Origin: Mallotus nudiflorus
Lineage: Eukaryota > Streptophyta > Magnoliopsida > Malpighiales > Euphorbiaceae
DNA: 64,000 nucleotides
Direction of reading: 5' to 3'
Assembly (NCBI GenBank): GCA_947683625.1
Contig: CANTUR010000281.1
Location: forward strand, 262,001 to 326,000
The notes beneath the pieces were generated by a model. The model was given only the letters and a program-made list of their open reading frames with translations. It made no database searches and was not told the origin of the DNA. A program made the translations under genes and the position numbers. The stretch's first letter is position 1. The number at the start of each line of letters is the position of its first letter. This document shows, one piece after another, positions 32,573 to 43,339 of this stretch.

Positions 32573-34687
32573 TGTAAGCACTTAATTTCAGGATGCAATT
32601 GTGCACAATTGCAATGTAAGCCCCTATGATTAAATTTATTCAAAAATTGAACTTGGTTGTCGATTTTCTGGACTTTAGGGACTAAATTGCAACATTTTTA
32701 AGATTTGATTATAAAGAAGTCAATTTTTCAAGGGTCTTTTGGTAATTAAAAGTTAAAAAAAAATTTAGGGTCGACATTGGTGTAATGCCAACCGCCATTA
32801 GATAATGTCGATCATCATTGCACAATGCTGATGCATAAAAGTCCCATTTTTTTTATTTTTCGCGTATTTTTTCTTATTTTTTATCGATTTTTTCAGTGTT
32901 TTGATTGGTTAAAAATTGAATTTTTATTATTAGTTTTATCTGAAAAAATTTTGATGCATTCAAAAATCAAATCTTATCACTCTTGTTTGGAAAGATAAGT
33001 TTGTTCCTCCAAATGAGGAAGTCAGTACGCAAGTAGACTCAGCATTTAAAAGCAGAGTCTGCATGCATGCAAGGAAAAAAAAATTTGGAGACTGACACAA
33101 AAAGAAAAAAAGCAGAGACTCACACACAAACCCTAAAAAACTTAAACACCATTGAGAACGCCCTATGCACCAAAAACTTCAATTTTTGTCAAAGCTCTTT
33201 TTTAGATAGTTCTTTCAAAAAGAATGGTGCAACATTATTTTTTAAGCCTCTGTCTAGAATCAATAGCTATTCAATTTCAATGATGATAATCCAATTTGAG
33301 GGGCTAAAAAGGGCATTTGCACAACATTTAAATTATTAGTGTTCTTTTTCTGTTTCATTCTTTTCTATTATTTTCTTTTTGTGATTTTTCCTTTTATTTT
33401 TGTTATTGTTTTGATTATTTAATTTTATTACTAATCTAATTACTTTTGTGTTTTTTTTATTTTGATGTCCACATGTGAATTGAGGAGGATACTGCTTGTG
33501 TTTAAACTGAATAGACAGTCCATGGAATGCCATGGAAAAACCTATGTTATTTTCCAGTAGAATTTAGGGTTTTATCTTTTTTTTTTTCATTTTGGTGTTT
33601 TGTGTAGTTATTTTAATTCATGGCTGTATAATTGTTAAATTTTAATTTTGTACATATTTTGTAATAACCCCAGTAGTAGGAATAGTAAAATATTTATTTT
33701 TCTGCATTTTAAAATCAATTAGTAATTAGGTTCGATTGGGTAAAAATCAAATTAAAATCAATGGTGGCAGTAGCTTAATTTAGGGTTTATATGTAATTAA
33801 ATTAGGTTTTTTTTAGAAATCATATGTGAATGTGTTTTGATTTGATTTTGTTATGTTTTTTTTTTTTATGTTTTTGGACTTTTTTATTTGGTTTTGGGCC
33901 CCAAGTCCATGTTTAGGTCTAACCCACTTAATAAATAGGCTTAAAAATGGTTTAGGACTTTAAATAATTAAAATCAATTTAGGCCCATTAGGTTAATTAG
34001 ATTTTAGGCCCACTTAGTTAATTAAAACTTGTTTAGACTTAGTTTAGCCCATTAAAATGCATTTCTTTTAAAATAAATAGACCTAGGCTCACATTTTAAA
34101 TAAAACCAAATTAGCCTTAGGCCCACTAATTTAACTTTTCTTTAAAATTGAATAGACTTAAGCTCATTCCTTAGACAAGCTAAAATAAATAGATCTAGGC
34201 TCACTAATTAATAAAAATGTAGGTCTACTTCTAGTCTCTTTCTTACTTGTAAATAAAATGTAAATCTAGTTAACTTTTTTAATAAAATTAACATAGTTTA
34301 GACTTAGGGACAACGTGATCTTGAGTGCATTTTTTATATATAATTTTATTGACTAGATGCCTAGGGTTAGATGGATGTCAAATAAGGTTTAATAAAATTG
34401 CATATAATTAGAGGATGAAATAATCATTTATAAAATTATTCTAAATGAACACAAAACTAAAAGAAGTTAGTATTCTGTATCCAAAATCTCCTGGTTGTGG
34501 TGCTAGCATTCTTTTAGGGAATCGAGTACCACCATTTCGATTTGTCCCAGTTATTACCCTGGGTAGCGACTTCTCATCTCCATGTCATGTCTTTGTGACA
34601 GTGGTTAGTATGTTCTCTAAGGCCCTGAGCCTAAATAGTATCACAGTTGCTAAAATCTTGGACGCGCTCTAAACCCCACCGTCTATA
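32573..34687 (+). repeat. 5' LTR of element B
   Basis: Starts TGTAAGCACTTAATTT and ends CACCGTCTATA (canonical TCTACA changed). The GATC-type palindrome cluster lies at about 32765-32835, some 190-260 bases in (decayed here: GGTCGACATTGG, ATGTCGATCATCATTG). ATTTAAAA at 33044-33051 is the likely TATA region. The last 500 bases contain the block GAATCGAGTACCACC, kept in all three family members. The 3' part is rich in AGGCCCA words. Confidence 0.93.
33036..33060 (+). promoter_or_regulatory. LTR core promoter candidate (TATA in an inverted repeat)
   Basis: ATTTAAAA (33044-33051) is flanked by GACTCAGC and GCAGAGTC, which are near-perfect inverted copies. The B 3' LTR has GACTCTGC around the same ATTTAAAA (about 47609-47632), and A has it near 6840. 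The location, about 470 bases into the LTR, suits the transcription start of the element RNA. Confidence 0.45.
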
Positions 34688-34688
34688 G

Positions 34689-34706
34689 TGGTGACTCCAC
34701 TAGGGA
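34689..34706 (+). other. Primer binding site, element B
   Basis: TGGTGACTCCACTAGGGA, one base after the LTR end. It is the same as the PBS of C with one C-to-T change. Confidence 0.88.
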
Positions 34707-35673
34707 TAAAAGATACTAATTCTACTTATGTTCTTTAGAATTATTTTATCGATTATTATTTCATTCTTGCATTCTTTCTACATGTCCCTACTAAATCGAT
34801 GACATTGGTTTATGATTCCACTAGCTTCATGGAGTTATAGATTGGTTAACCATCTCTCTTAGCCTTAATTTAGTTCAAGAGAGATTACCACGCTCATTTG
34901 ACCAGAGTCTGTAACCTAAGTTTTTAAGGGGGGTAATCTTCTCTTGAGTTGGTAAAAGATGTTGGGCCCCTCTGATCTTGGCCTGTAACTCAAAGTCCAT
35001 AATGGAGAGCATCTTGCTAAGGGAACTTTAACTTTTCACTAGACCCTAACCACATATAATGGCCAAGTTACTTCCCCTAGGATTTTTACCTAAAGTGCTT
35101 GTTTGTTTGAATTTCCATGAGGTATTTTTATTTTTAAAAGCCCAAGCCTATACCTTTAAAGCCCATTCAGGCTAATAATTAGGCTAGACCTTTATATTTA
35201 AAAATACTATTTCTATGCCTTTTGTTTTAAAGAGAGATTTGGCATGCATGTCAGCTCTTAATATCGGCTATTGATATGAAGGCCAAAGACAAAAAATCCT
35301 AGGAAAAGGAGACTCACCATTGAATACGTGTGTAGGAGGAATAAGGTTGGAAGGCTTATGCTTTCATGTTGCATGTTGATTGATTCTTGATACTTGCTAA
35401 GTGCTTGCCTGCTATTTGTTGCATAAACATATGCATCATGCATACATGCATACATACAATCCATACATTATACTAATACCTTGTTTTGCAGCCATCATAG
35501 ATTCATCTGGGTCTTCTCGTGTCTGAGGACGAAGAGGTGGTAGTTTGACTAGAGTTGGTTTAAGTCCGAAGTCCATAGCTCAAGGCATTCTTCATAGACT
35601 GGAGAGACTAGGGGGGAATCCAATCAATCCACTATTCCTAGAAGTTGAACCAACTCAAACTGAATAGATTAAA
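34707..35673 (+). other. 5' leader of element B
   Basis: Non-coding. TGAATACGTGTGTAGGAGG (35321-35339) matches the leader of element C. TACTAAT (35471-35477) followed by TTGTTTTGCAG (35481-35491) resembles a branch point and 3' splice site and is also conserved in C. A frame upstream of the gag ATG (GILHRLERLGGNPINPLF) may be the true gag N-terminus after splicing at 35491. Confidence 0.6.
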
Positions 35674-36953
35674 ATGGAACAACAACCAGAGATGTGGACC
35701 TTAGAGGATATTAAGGGAGCTTTGATGGATGACATGAGAACTATAATGCAAGATGAACTAAGACAGGCTTTAGCTGGACTAGTGCAACCTGTTATTGAAC
35801 AACCACCTGTTGCTACTATTGAACAACCACCTGCTGTAGGAGCTCCACTTGTTGTTGTAGCTCGTCCACCTGCTACTAACAATGCTGAGGGGCAACCTAC
35901 TGCTAGAAATGTGCCTGCTTCTGATGTGAGACTGGAAGACATTGAAAACTACATGGTAGAAAAGGCGAAGAGAGATTCACTTGAATTAGTTCAAGACCTT
36001 GAGTCTAAGCAGATGCAAGCACTTACTCAGAAAATGTCCAAGATGGAAGAGCTTATTAGAGGACAAGGAATGGGATATTCTTTTGACTTTGATGACATGC
36101 TAAAAATAGAGGGAGATAAGCTACCTGAAAAATTCAAAATGCCTTAACTGCAGAAATTTGATGGGAGAGGAGACCTTAGAATTCATTTGAGCCAATACAC
36201 AACAACCATGAGCACTACTAAAGCACCATTAGCAGTAGTTGCTAGGCTGTTTGTACTGTCACTGGAGGGAATGGTTGTAAACTGGTACCTTAGGTTAGAA
36301 AAGTCTGTTAGGGCTGATTGGAAGGAACTATGTACTGCACTCTTGAAACAATATGATTATGACACTCGATTGGAAGTGTTAATTAGGGATTTGGAGTTGA
36401 CTAAGAAGAAACCAAATGAGGCCTTTTCGATTTCCTCACCAGATTCATGAATAAAGCAGGGATGATGAAAAATAAGCTTGTTGAGAAGGATCAAGCTAGA
36501 ATGATAGTTCGTAATGTGTCACCTAATTTGGTCGAGAGGCTACAGATGATGAATCCCAAAACCTTTGTGGATTTGTATGATAATGGGTTACAAGATGAGG
36601 AAATTGAGAGTGAGAAAAAGAAAACTGCTAGAGGCACAGGGACCCGAAACTACCCAACTGGGGGCATACAACAAGGAAGTACTAGATGAGCTATAGAGGT
36701 GCATGCAGTTCAGCAACCTAGGAGATTTTATAACTTTAACCAGCCACTCTCTAAAGTCCTAGAGAGGTTAATCCAAAAAGGCCTGCTTAGACCCCTGACC
36801 TTTTCTAAACCCCCAAATCCTAATGTCCCTGGCTATAATCCAAATAGTTACTACAAGTTTCATCAAGCAGTTGGCCATTCCATAGATACATGCATTTGCC
36901 TAAAACACAAAATCCAAAACTTGATAGACTCTGGAAAAATCATCGACCTTTAG
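35674..36953 (+). pseudogene. Gag, element B
   Basis: ATG 35674 opens MEQQPEMWTLEDIKGALMDD; a short duplicated stretch IEQPPVATIEQPP follows; then a helical part, NYMVEKAKRDSLELVQDLES. After a stop at 36145-36147 the retrotransposon gag core reads KFDGRGDLRIHLSQYTTTMS, LSLEGMVVNWYLRLEKSV and KELCTALLKQYDYDTRLEV. A one-base shift near 36430 (expected FSDFLTRFMNK) moves to the frame with MMKNKLVEKDQARMIVRNVS. The zinc-knuckle-like part near 36850 reads YYKFHQAVGHSIDTCICLKH with the first Cys replaced by Tyr. Three changes break an otherwise full gag. Confidence 0.88.
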
Positions 36954-37776
36954 AAATCCAATTCCAACCCAAACACTAGAAACAACCCTTTCCCAAACTG
37001 TCGAAATGTTCCACCACCAGTCACCATGATGATCAACTCAAGGGTTAACAAAAAATAAGTGCTAAGCTCCTTCGAGGACCTTAGCCTTATACCCAATGGA
37101 TAACCTTTCGAACAACTACAGAGAGGAGTAGAGGATTTACTGGGCCAACCCTCAGGCAAGTTTGATTACAGAGTATTTTACTCAAAACCATCCTCTGCTG
37201 ATATCCCTATTGAATCAATTAAGCCCTCAGGTTGGGGAGATGAGTTTGATGATAAGCTGGTAAAAGAAGAGCCTAAAATTCCTAAGCAGTCGCTAAGAGG
37301 AGTTGAAGATCTGTTAAGACAACCTTTGGGCAAGTTCGATTACAGAGTATTTTATTCTAAACCCACTTCCACTAACATACCTATGGAAGAGATTATGCCA
37401 ATAGGATGGGGTGATGAGTTTGAAGAAGATGAATTCTTAACCCTAGAACTATTCTAAGAAGGGGTTGAAGAGTTGCTAAGCCAATGTATGGACAAGTTGA
37501 GGGAGTTGAAAGGAAAAGAAACATGCATAATGGAAGTTTGGAAAAATAGGAAAAGGGAATGAATCGTTAGGGTCGTGGACATATGGTATGATTCTAATGA
37601 AGAAAAACCACCGGAGTTGATGTATGGAGTGATAATCCAAATGTGAATCATGTTACTAGAAGTAGGAGGAATTACTGGACAATAGAAAAGCAAAATGAAA
37701 GGGTTATAGAAAGGGAAGAAACAGATAATGTAGAAGTAGAGGAAGGACAGAAAGAAGACCTGATCCTAAAGCGCAT
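36954..37776 (+). pseudogene. Gag-protease linker with duplicated block, element B
   Basis: Stop-containing continuation of the polyprotein. Two copies about 178 bases apart of a block GVEDLLGQPSGKFDYRVFYS (from about 37121) and GVEDLLRQPLGKFDYRVFYS (from about 37299). Each is followed by KPSSADIPIE or KPTSTNIPME and then GWGDEFDD or GWGDEFEE. A third, degraded start (EGVEELLSQCMDK) lies near 37460. I do not know this repeat; it probably arose by local duplication. Confidence 0.7.
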
Positions 37777-38400
37777 GTGAGCATTTGGGAATTATTGATG
37801 CATTCGAGTAGTCACAAAAGGGCTCTGGTTAAAGCTTTATCGAATATAAGTATTGAAACAGCCGCTACTCTAGAAGCTATGGTAGTAGAGGTTACAGAAA
37901 AGAAACACGGGCTGATAACGTTCTTAAACGATGACTTGCCTTTGGTGGGAAGAAACCATAATAAGGCATTATTTATCCCTGCTGAATTAAAAGGGAAGAG
38001 AACCAACTTTGTAATGGTAGATGATGGTTCAGTTATAAATGTATGCCCGCTAAAGATCCTGCCTAATTTGGGTCTGAAAATAGATGACTTGATAGTTTCA
38101 ATCCTTATAATTAGAGCTTATGATGACAGTACTAAGAATGTGGAGGGAACATTTTAGGCTTTGGTCAAAATAGGGCCCGTAGAGTCGACTGTTGAATTTA
38201 TTATGCTGGACATCCCTGTTACCTATGCCCTGTTGTTGGGAAGGCCGTGGTTTTATGTCTTGGGAGGAGTACCTTTAACTATACACTAAAAAATAAAATT
38301 CCTTCATGAAGGAGATGTCATGACAATAGAAGTTGGAACCAATATAGCTGTGGCAGCTATACTTGATAAACAGAAGCAAGCAAGTGTGTGTTCCGCCTAA
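37777..38400 (+). pseudogene. Aspartic protease, element B
   Basis: Starts MSIWELLMHSSSHKRALVKA and has the family block LITFLNDDLPLVGRNHNKAL. The active-site motif is NFVMVDDGSVINVCPLKILP (Asp-Asp-Gly-Ser). VEGTF is followed by a stop at 38158, then ALVKIGPVEST, VEFIMLDIPVTYALLLGRPW and a stop near 38287. The active-site triplet Asp-x-Gly is kept. Expected to process Gag-Pol. Confidence 0.88.
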
Positions 38401-39354
38401 TTTCCAAGTTGCTGGAATATTTGATGGGACAGATCCTAGGGTTGTAAAAATGATGGCAAGCATGAATTATTAACATGGATAGGGGCTCAGAAAGAATGAA
38501 CAAGGAAGTCCTAGGCCCCCAAACATTAAGACCCAGGACCATACGAAGGGTTTGGGATATACTGAGGTAGGACCAACTAGTAGAAGAGCAAAGAGAAAGC
38601 AAAAAGAAATAAGCCATTGGGAAGAATTAGACCAATAAGTGAGAACTTTATCAAGCCAGTGGAGAGCAAGTATTATCTAGGCACCAAAGAATCTGTTAAC
38701 GTGGCTGGAAAGAATGTCCCCGAGTTTGAGATCTTTAAGGAGCATATTGTGGAAAACCTAGTAGCTAGCAACAAAGAGGAAGTCATGGAGCAAGTAACTA
38801 AAAGGATGAGTGATGATGTTGTTGAGGAGCTTCTGTGTCTACCACCTAAGGAGGAACCACCCTAGGACTTAGATACTGTTATTAATGATAGTTTTATTAA
38901 TGTTTTTTATGAAGAAACTGATGTAATAATGTCCGGTCTTTATGCGGACAAGGATGTTGTTTTTCCTATAGTCAATGATATGAATGCTGGTTTTGCTTAC
39001 TTGTGTGATGTGCATCCTGATAGTTCTGTGCATTATAATTTTGATAGGTCATGCATGTTTGACATTAATTCAATTCAATTTGATTCATTTAACATGGGCA
39101 CAAATGATAATCCAAAGAACATTTTTATATCACATGATCTAACTCCTGAAAAGAGGAAAAATTTTGAGAGAATATTAACAAAAAGAAAGGTAGTATTTGC
39201 TTGGACTTATGAAGACATGCCAGGTTTGGATAAGGAAATAGTAGAGCATCACATTCCAAATTATCCAAAAACTAAGCTGGTTAAACAGAAATTGCACAGA
39301 TTAAGACCAAAATGGACAAAAAATATAAGGGAGGAAATTGCCAAGCAAATATAG
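38400..39354 (+). pseudogene. Protease-RT linker of pol, element B
   Basis: Contains GRIRPISENFIKPVESKYYL, an acidic segment (ELLCLPPKEEPP, then a TAG), and ADKDVVFPIVNDMNAGFAYL. The conserved block FNMGTNDNPKNIF and KVVFAWTYEDMPGLDKEI lead to the RT. The same segments occur in C (11761-12820) and D (62663-63631). Confidence 0.8.
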
Positions 39355-40530
39355 GCTAACTTCCTAAAGGTAGTAGACTACCCTTAGTGGCTAGCAAACA
39401 TAGTACCTGTTCCTAAGAAAGATGGCAAAGTACAGATGTGTGTAGATTTTAGGGATCTAAACAAAGCTATCCAAAAGATGACTTCCCGTTACCTCATGTT
39501 GATGTAATAGTGGATAGCGCTGTAGCAGTGCAATGTATTCTTTTATGGACGGATTTTTTGAGTACAACCAGATAATGATGGCATTCATGGACAAGATTAA
39601 GACAGCTTTCATCACAGAATGGGGGACCTATTGTTACAAGGTGATGCCTTTCGGACTGAAGAATGCAGGTGCAACTTATCAAAGAGCCGTTACTGCACTT
39701 TTCCATGATATGATGCATAAGAAGGTTGAAGTGTATGTGGATGACATGATGGTCAAATCAGAGACAAGAGGAGGATACTTTGAAGCCTTAAACAAATTCT
39801 TGGCCTGAATTGAGAGATACAACCTGAGACTTAACCCGAAGAAGTGCATTTTTGGGGTTACTTCAGGGAAGCTGTTAGCGCATATAGTGAGCAACTGAGG
39901 AATTAAAGGGGATCCGGATAAGGTGAAAGCCATCCAAGAAATGCCGGCACCAAAGCCGGAGAAAGAAGTAAGAGGATTCCTTGGCAGGTTGCAGTTTATT
40001 AGTAGGTTTATCACAAAACTCATTAATATTTATGACCCTATCTTTAAGCTCTTAAGGAAAGATCAGCCGATTATGTGGAATGATGATTGTCAGAAAGCTT
40101 TTGATAAGATCAAGGAGTATCTTGTTAATCCACCTGTTCTGAAATCACCTAGACAAGGTAAGCCATTGGTTTTATACTTGGATTTAGAAGAGGATGCAAT
40201 GGGGGCAATGTTAACATAAAAAGGGTTAGATGGAATAGAGCACGTAGTGTACTACCTGAGCAAGAATTTTTGCCGTACGAGGAAAAATATGATTTAGTAG
40301 AAAATACATGTTTGATCATGATTTGGGCTACGAGTAAATTGAGGCATTATTTTCAATGTTATAGGGTTCAAGTTGTTTTAAGAGTATACCCTTTAAGGTA
40401 TCTATTTCAAGCATCGGCTCTAACTGGAAAAATGTCTCAATGGTTGGTACTCTTAACAAAATTTAATATAGAGTACATCACTATAAAGGTAATCAAGGGA
40501 AGAGTAGTAGCAAAATTCATAGCTTAGAAT
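39265..40530 (+). pseudogene. Reverse transcriptase and RNase H, element B
   Basis: RT: VKQKLHRLRPKWTKNIREEI, stop, NIVPVPKKDGKVQMCVDFRD (in-frame after 39355), a frame shift near 39465-39540, then FKVMPFGLKNAGATYQRAVT-like TYCYKVMPFGLKNAGATYQR. The catalytic YVDD at 39734-39745 is intact. KAIQEMPAPKPEKEVRGFLG and FITKLINIYDPIFKLLRKDQ follow. RNase H from about 40080 (WNDDCQKAFDKIKEYLVNPP, LYLDLEEDAMGAML, stop at 40217). It ends YDLVENTCLIMIWATSKLRH and YFQCYRVQVVLRVYPLRYLF, down to about 40527. Confidence 0.9.
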
Positions 40531-40589
40531 GCGATTGAAGGTGAAGAGCAGTGGAATTTGGAGTTTCCAAATGAGAACTTAGTAGTTAT

Positions 40590-40993
40590 AGAGCACTAGG
40601 AGTGGAAACTTTACTTCGATAAAGCTGTAAACAATAAAGGAGTTGGATTGGGACTGATTCTTGTTACACTGGAAGGAGAAACTATACCAATGGCAAAGAA
40701 ACTGGATTTCAAGTCACAAACAATATGGCCAAGTATAAAGTATGTATCTATGGAGTTGAGGCAACTGTGGTAGCTAGACTGAAAGATTTGTTAGTTTATG
40801 GGGATTCAATGTTAGTCATTAGTCAGGCTAGTGAAGAATGGGAAGTAAAAGAGGAAAAGCTGAAGCCTTATATCTGCTATTTGAAAGCCTTAATGAAGAA
40901 TGTCTCTTTATCCATCTATTTAGAGATGATAATCAGATGGCAGATGCACTGGCAACACTCTCTTCAATGTAGGATAGTGCAACTGGATTAGCC
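40590..40993 (+). pseudogene. Second (archaeal-type) RNase H, element B
   Basis: WKLYFDKAVNNKGVGLGLIL (first Asp present). A frame shift near 40705 falls within KKLDF.VTNN. Then NMAKYKVCIYGVEATVV, where the expected Glu (AEYE) reads Lys, and LLVYGDSMLVISQASEEWEV with the last Asp present. The dual RNase H arrangement marks the Tat lineage. Confidence 0.88.
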
Positions 40994-42328
40994 ATGAAAC
41001 CTTTAGTGATCATAAAGTCTAGAGCACTGTGTTATGGGGGTGAGCAGATTATGAATGTTCAGATGGGGCCTGAAGAAAAGCCTTGGTTTTACGATGTCCA
41101 GAGATTCATTGAAGAAGGAATTTATCCAGATGAAGCATCCTCAAAAGAAAGATATGCTCTTCATGTCCTTACACGTAACTATACAAGTCATGATGAGCTA
41201 TTATACAAAAAAATGTTGAATGGGATGCAACTCAAGTGCTTAAAAAAGGATGAAGCTGAAAAGGTAATGCAAGAGATTCATGCAGGGGCTTACAGTTCTC
41301 ATATGAATGGGATGATTCTAGCTAAGAAGATACTCAAACAAGGGTATTACTGGATGACTATAGAAAAGGATTGTATCAGGATAATAAGACAATGCCATCA
41401 GTGTTAGATCTATGGGAATCTTAGTCATATGCCTCCAATAGTGCTGAATAGTTTATCATCCCCTTGGCCCTTTGCAGCATAGGGAATTAACATCATAGGA
41501 GAAATAAGACTAACAACATTAAATGGGCATAAATACATAGTGGTGGCAATTGATTACTTCTCGAGATGGGTAGAGGTAGAATCTTTTAACACTTTGAAAG
41601 CAAAATAGATGGCATGGTTCATCGAGAAGAGCCTTATCTACAGATATGGGGTTCCACATCATATTGTGACAGATAATGGGGTTCAATTTCAAGCAAAAAT
41701 AGTAGAGTTGTTACAAAAGTATGGGATTGAGCAATATAAATCTTCACCTTATTGCCCTCAAGCTAATAGAGTAGTGGAAGCGGCTAATAAAAATGTCAAG
41801 AAAATCCTTTCTAAGATGGTTAAAACTTACAAGGATTGGTTTGAATATATTTCTTTTACCTTATGGGGATATAGGACTACAACTAGAACTGCCACAGGCA
41901 AAACACTGTTCTCATTGGTATATGGTTGTGAGGCAGTTTTGGCCATAGAAACTGAGATTAAGTCCTTGAGAGTAGTCATGGAAGCTAAAATAACTAAGAA
42001 TGAACAGACGCAGAAGAGATATAATCATCTTGTATCTCTAGATGAGAAAAGGATGGATGCTTTATTCCACACTTAGATATATCAGTGAAGGATAGCAAGG
42101 GTGTTCAACAAGAAGGTTAAGCCTAGGAAGATCAAAGCTAGAGATATGGTGCTGAAACAGTCTAGAGCCATGGTGTTCAATCCAAGAGGTAAATTTAGAC
42201 CGAATTGGGAAGGACTGTACTTGCTCAAATCGGTCCTACCTAAAGGAGCTGCTAAGATATCAGATCTTGAAGGGAATGAGTTCATGGAACCTATTAATCT
42301 GGATCGCCTTAAGAAGTACTACCTGTAA
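40994..42328 (+). pseudogene. Integrase, element B
   Basis: N-terminal part: KPWFYDVQRFIEEGIYPDEA, then the HHCC domain, HAGAYSSHMNGMILAKKILK to IIRQCHQC, where a TAG (41404-41406) replaces Gln. Core: VVAIDYFSRWVEVE (first Asp), a TAG at 41607 for Gln, HHIVTDNGVQFQAK (second Asp), PQANRVVEAANKNVKKIL (Glu). All three catalytic acids are kept. Then DWFEYISFTLWGYRTTTRTA, LDEKRMDALFHT, TAG at 42075 (A has CAG), and the GPY/F-type module FRPNWEGLYLLKS to LKKYYL ending 42328. Most stops are former Gln, Arg or Trp codons. Confidence 0.92.
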
Positions 42329-42700
42329 AAATATGAATAAAAGTAGAATAAAGAAAATAAACTCCACTGGCTAGAAAACTTAAAACGGCTAGTCAGGAAA
42401 AAGTTAGGATATTCCCATTGTTCAGAAAACCCGCAAAGGGCTAATAGGAAAAAGTTAGGGAAATAAATAAAAAGAGAATGGTCCCACTGATTAGAAAACC
42501 CGTAAAGGGCTAGTCAAGCAAAAATTAAGGAAATAAAATATGAGCAAAAAATATTTAGTTAGAAAATCTATGAGGACTAGCTGATAACATGAGTTATGTC
42601 ATGTGATGTATTAAATGTACTCATTTTGGCCCTAATTAATGAATGAAATTGAAATTGAAGTTTTGTTAAACTTTGCATGTTTTTCTTTATTATAAAGCAA
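42329..42700 (+). repeat. Class I hairpins after integrase, element B
   Basis: Same place as 550-775 in A. CTGGCTAG (42367-42374) pairs with CTAGTCAG (42389-42396) over all eight bases with one G-U, where A has an A-C mismatch at one position. CTGATTAG (42487-42494) pairs with CTAGTCA. TTAG..CTAGCTG near 42560-42590 is decayed on the left arm. Confidence 0.78.
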
Positions 42701-42749
42701 AAGTACTTGAAGGGAAAACAAAACATAAGAAAGCCTAAGATTAGCTTTA

Positions 42750-43305
42750 TGAGACCATTCTATCTAGTGATGTCTTTGTTTCTTCCTTTGTGACTCACCA
42801 TACAAAGCTTGAGTCCTCTTGTACCTAGTAAATCCTAGTGGTTTTATCTTTTGGATAACAACCCAAGTTTTGTAATCATCATCAGTAGTCACACCAACAT
42901 ACAAGTGTATGTTCTGTTCAAGAGCTCTACAAGGCCACAAGCTCCTAATCTTATCCAGAGAATCTTATCTCAGAGGAAAACCTTTAAAGTCAGCCAGAAC
43001 AGTAATAATGAACTGAGGGGGACCATACTGATGGCAAAGGCATAAAGGGGTAAAAAAGGTAGAGAAGTGCAGCCTTGGAATAGGAATACAGTGATCATAT
43101 AGCTTAATAGTAATGAACTTCAATCTCTACCAAAGGTAGACCCATGTGATCTCAGCATCTGAAATCTTCTTTAACCAGTCAACCCATTGGTCCATAGAAT
43201 GTTTGTCCTTCATTTTTAAAGGATGAGATTGTAGTTAATGAAGTTGATAAGTCAAAGGATTGAGGGATACATTAAGCAAGCTCAGTTTTTCCTATAACTA
43301 AATCT
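42750..43305 (-). pseudogene. Last exon of the DUF7745-like antisense gene, element B
   Basis: Corresponds to 957-1476 of A, about 85-90 percent alike by eye: SMDQWVDWLKKISDAEITWV, FSTFFTPLCLCHQYGPPQFI, KTWVVIQKIKPLGFTRYKRT and a similar end. Several stops. Directly upstream (minus sense), at about 43310, it is joined to the PMD intron by a deletion of about 2.5 kb relative to A, so the first exons of this gene and the last exons of the PMD gene are gone. Confidence 0.7.
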
Positions 43306-43339
43306 AAAAAAAAGGCAAAGAAAAGCAAGACTATAAAGA

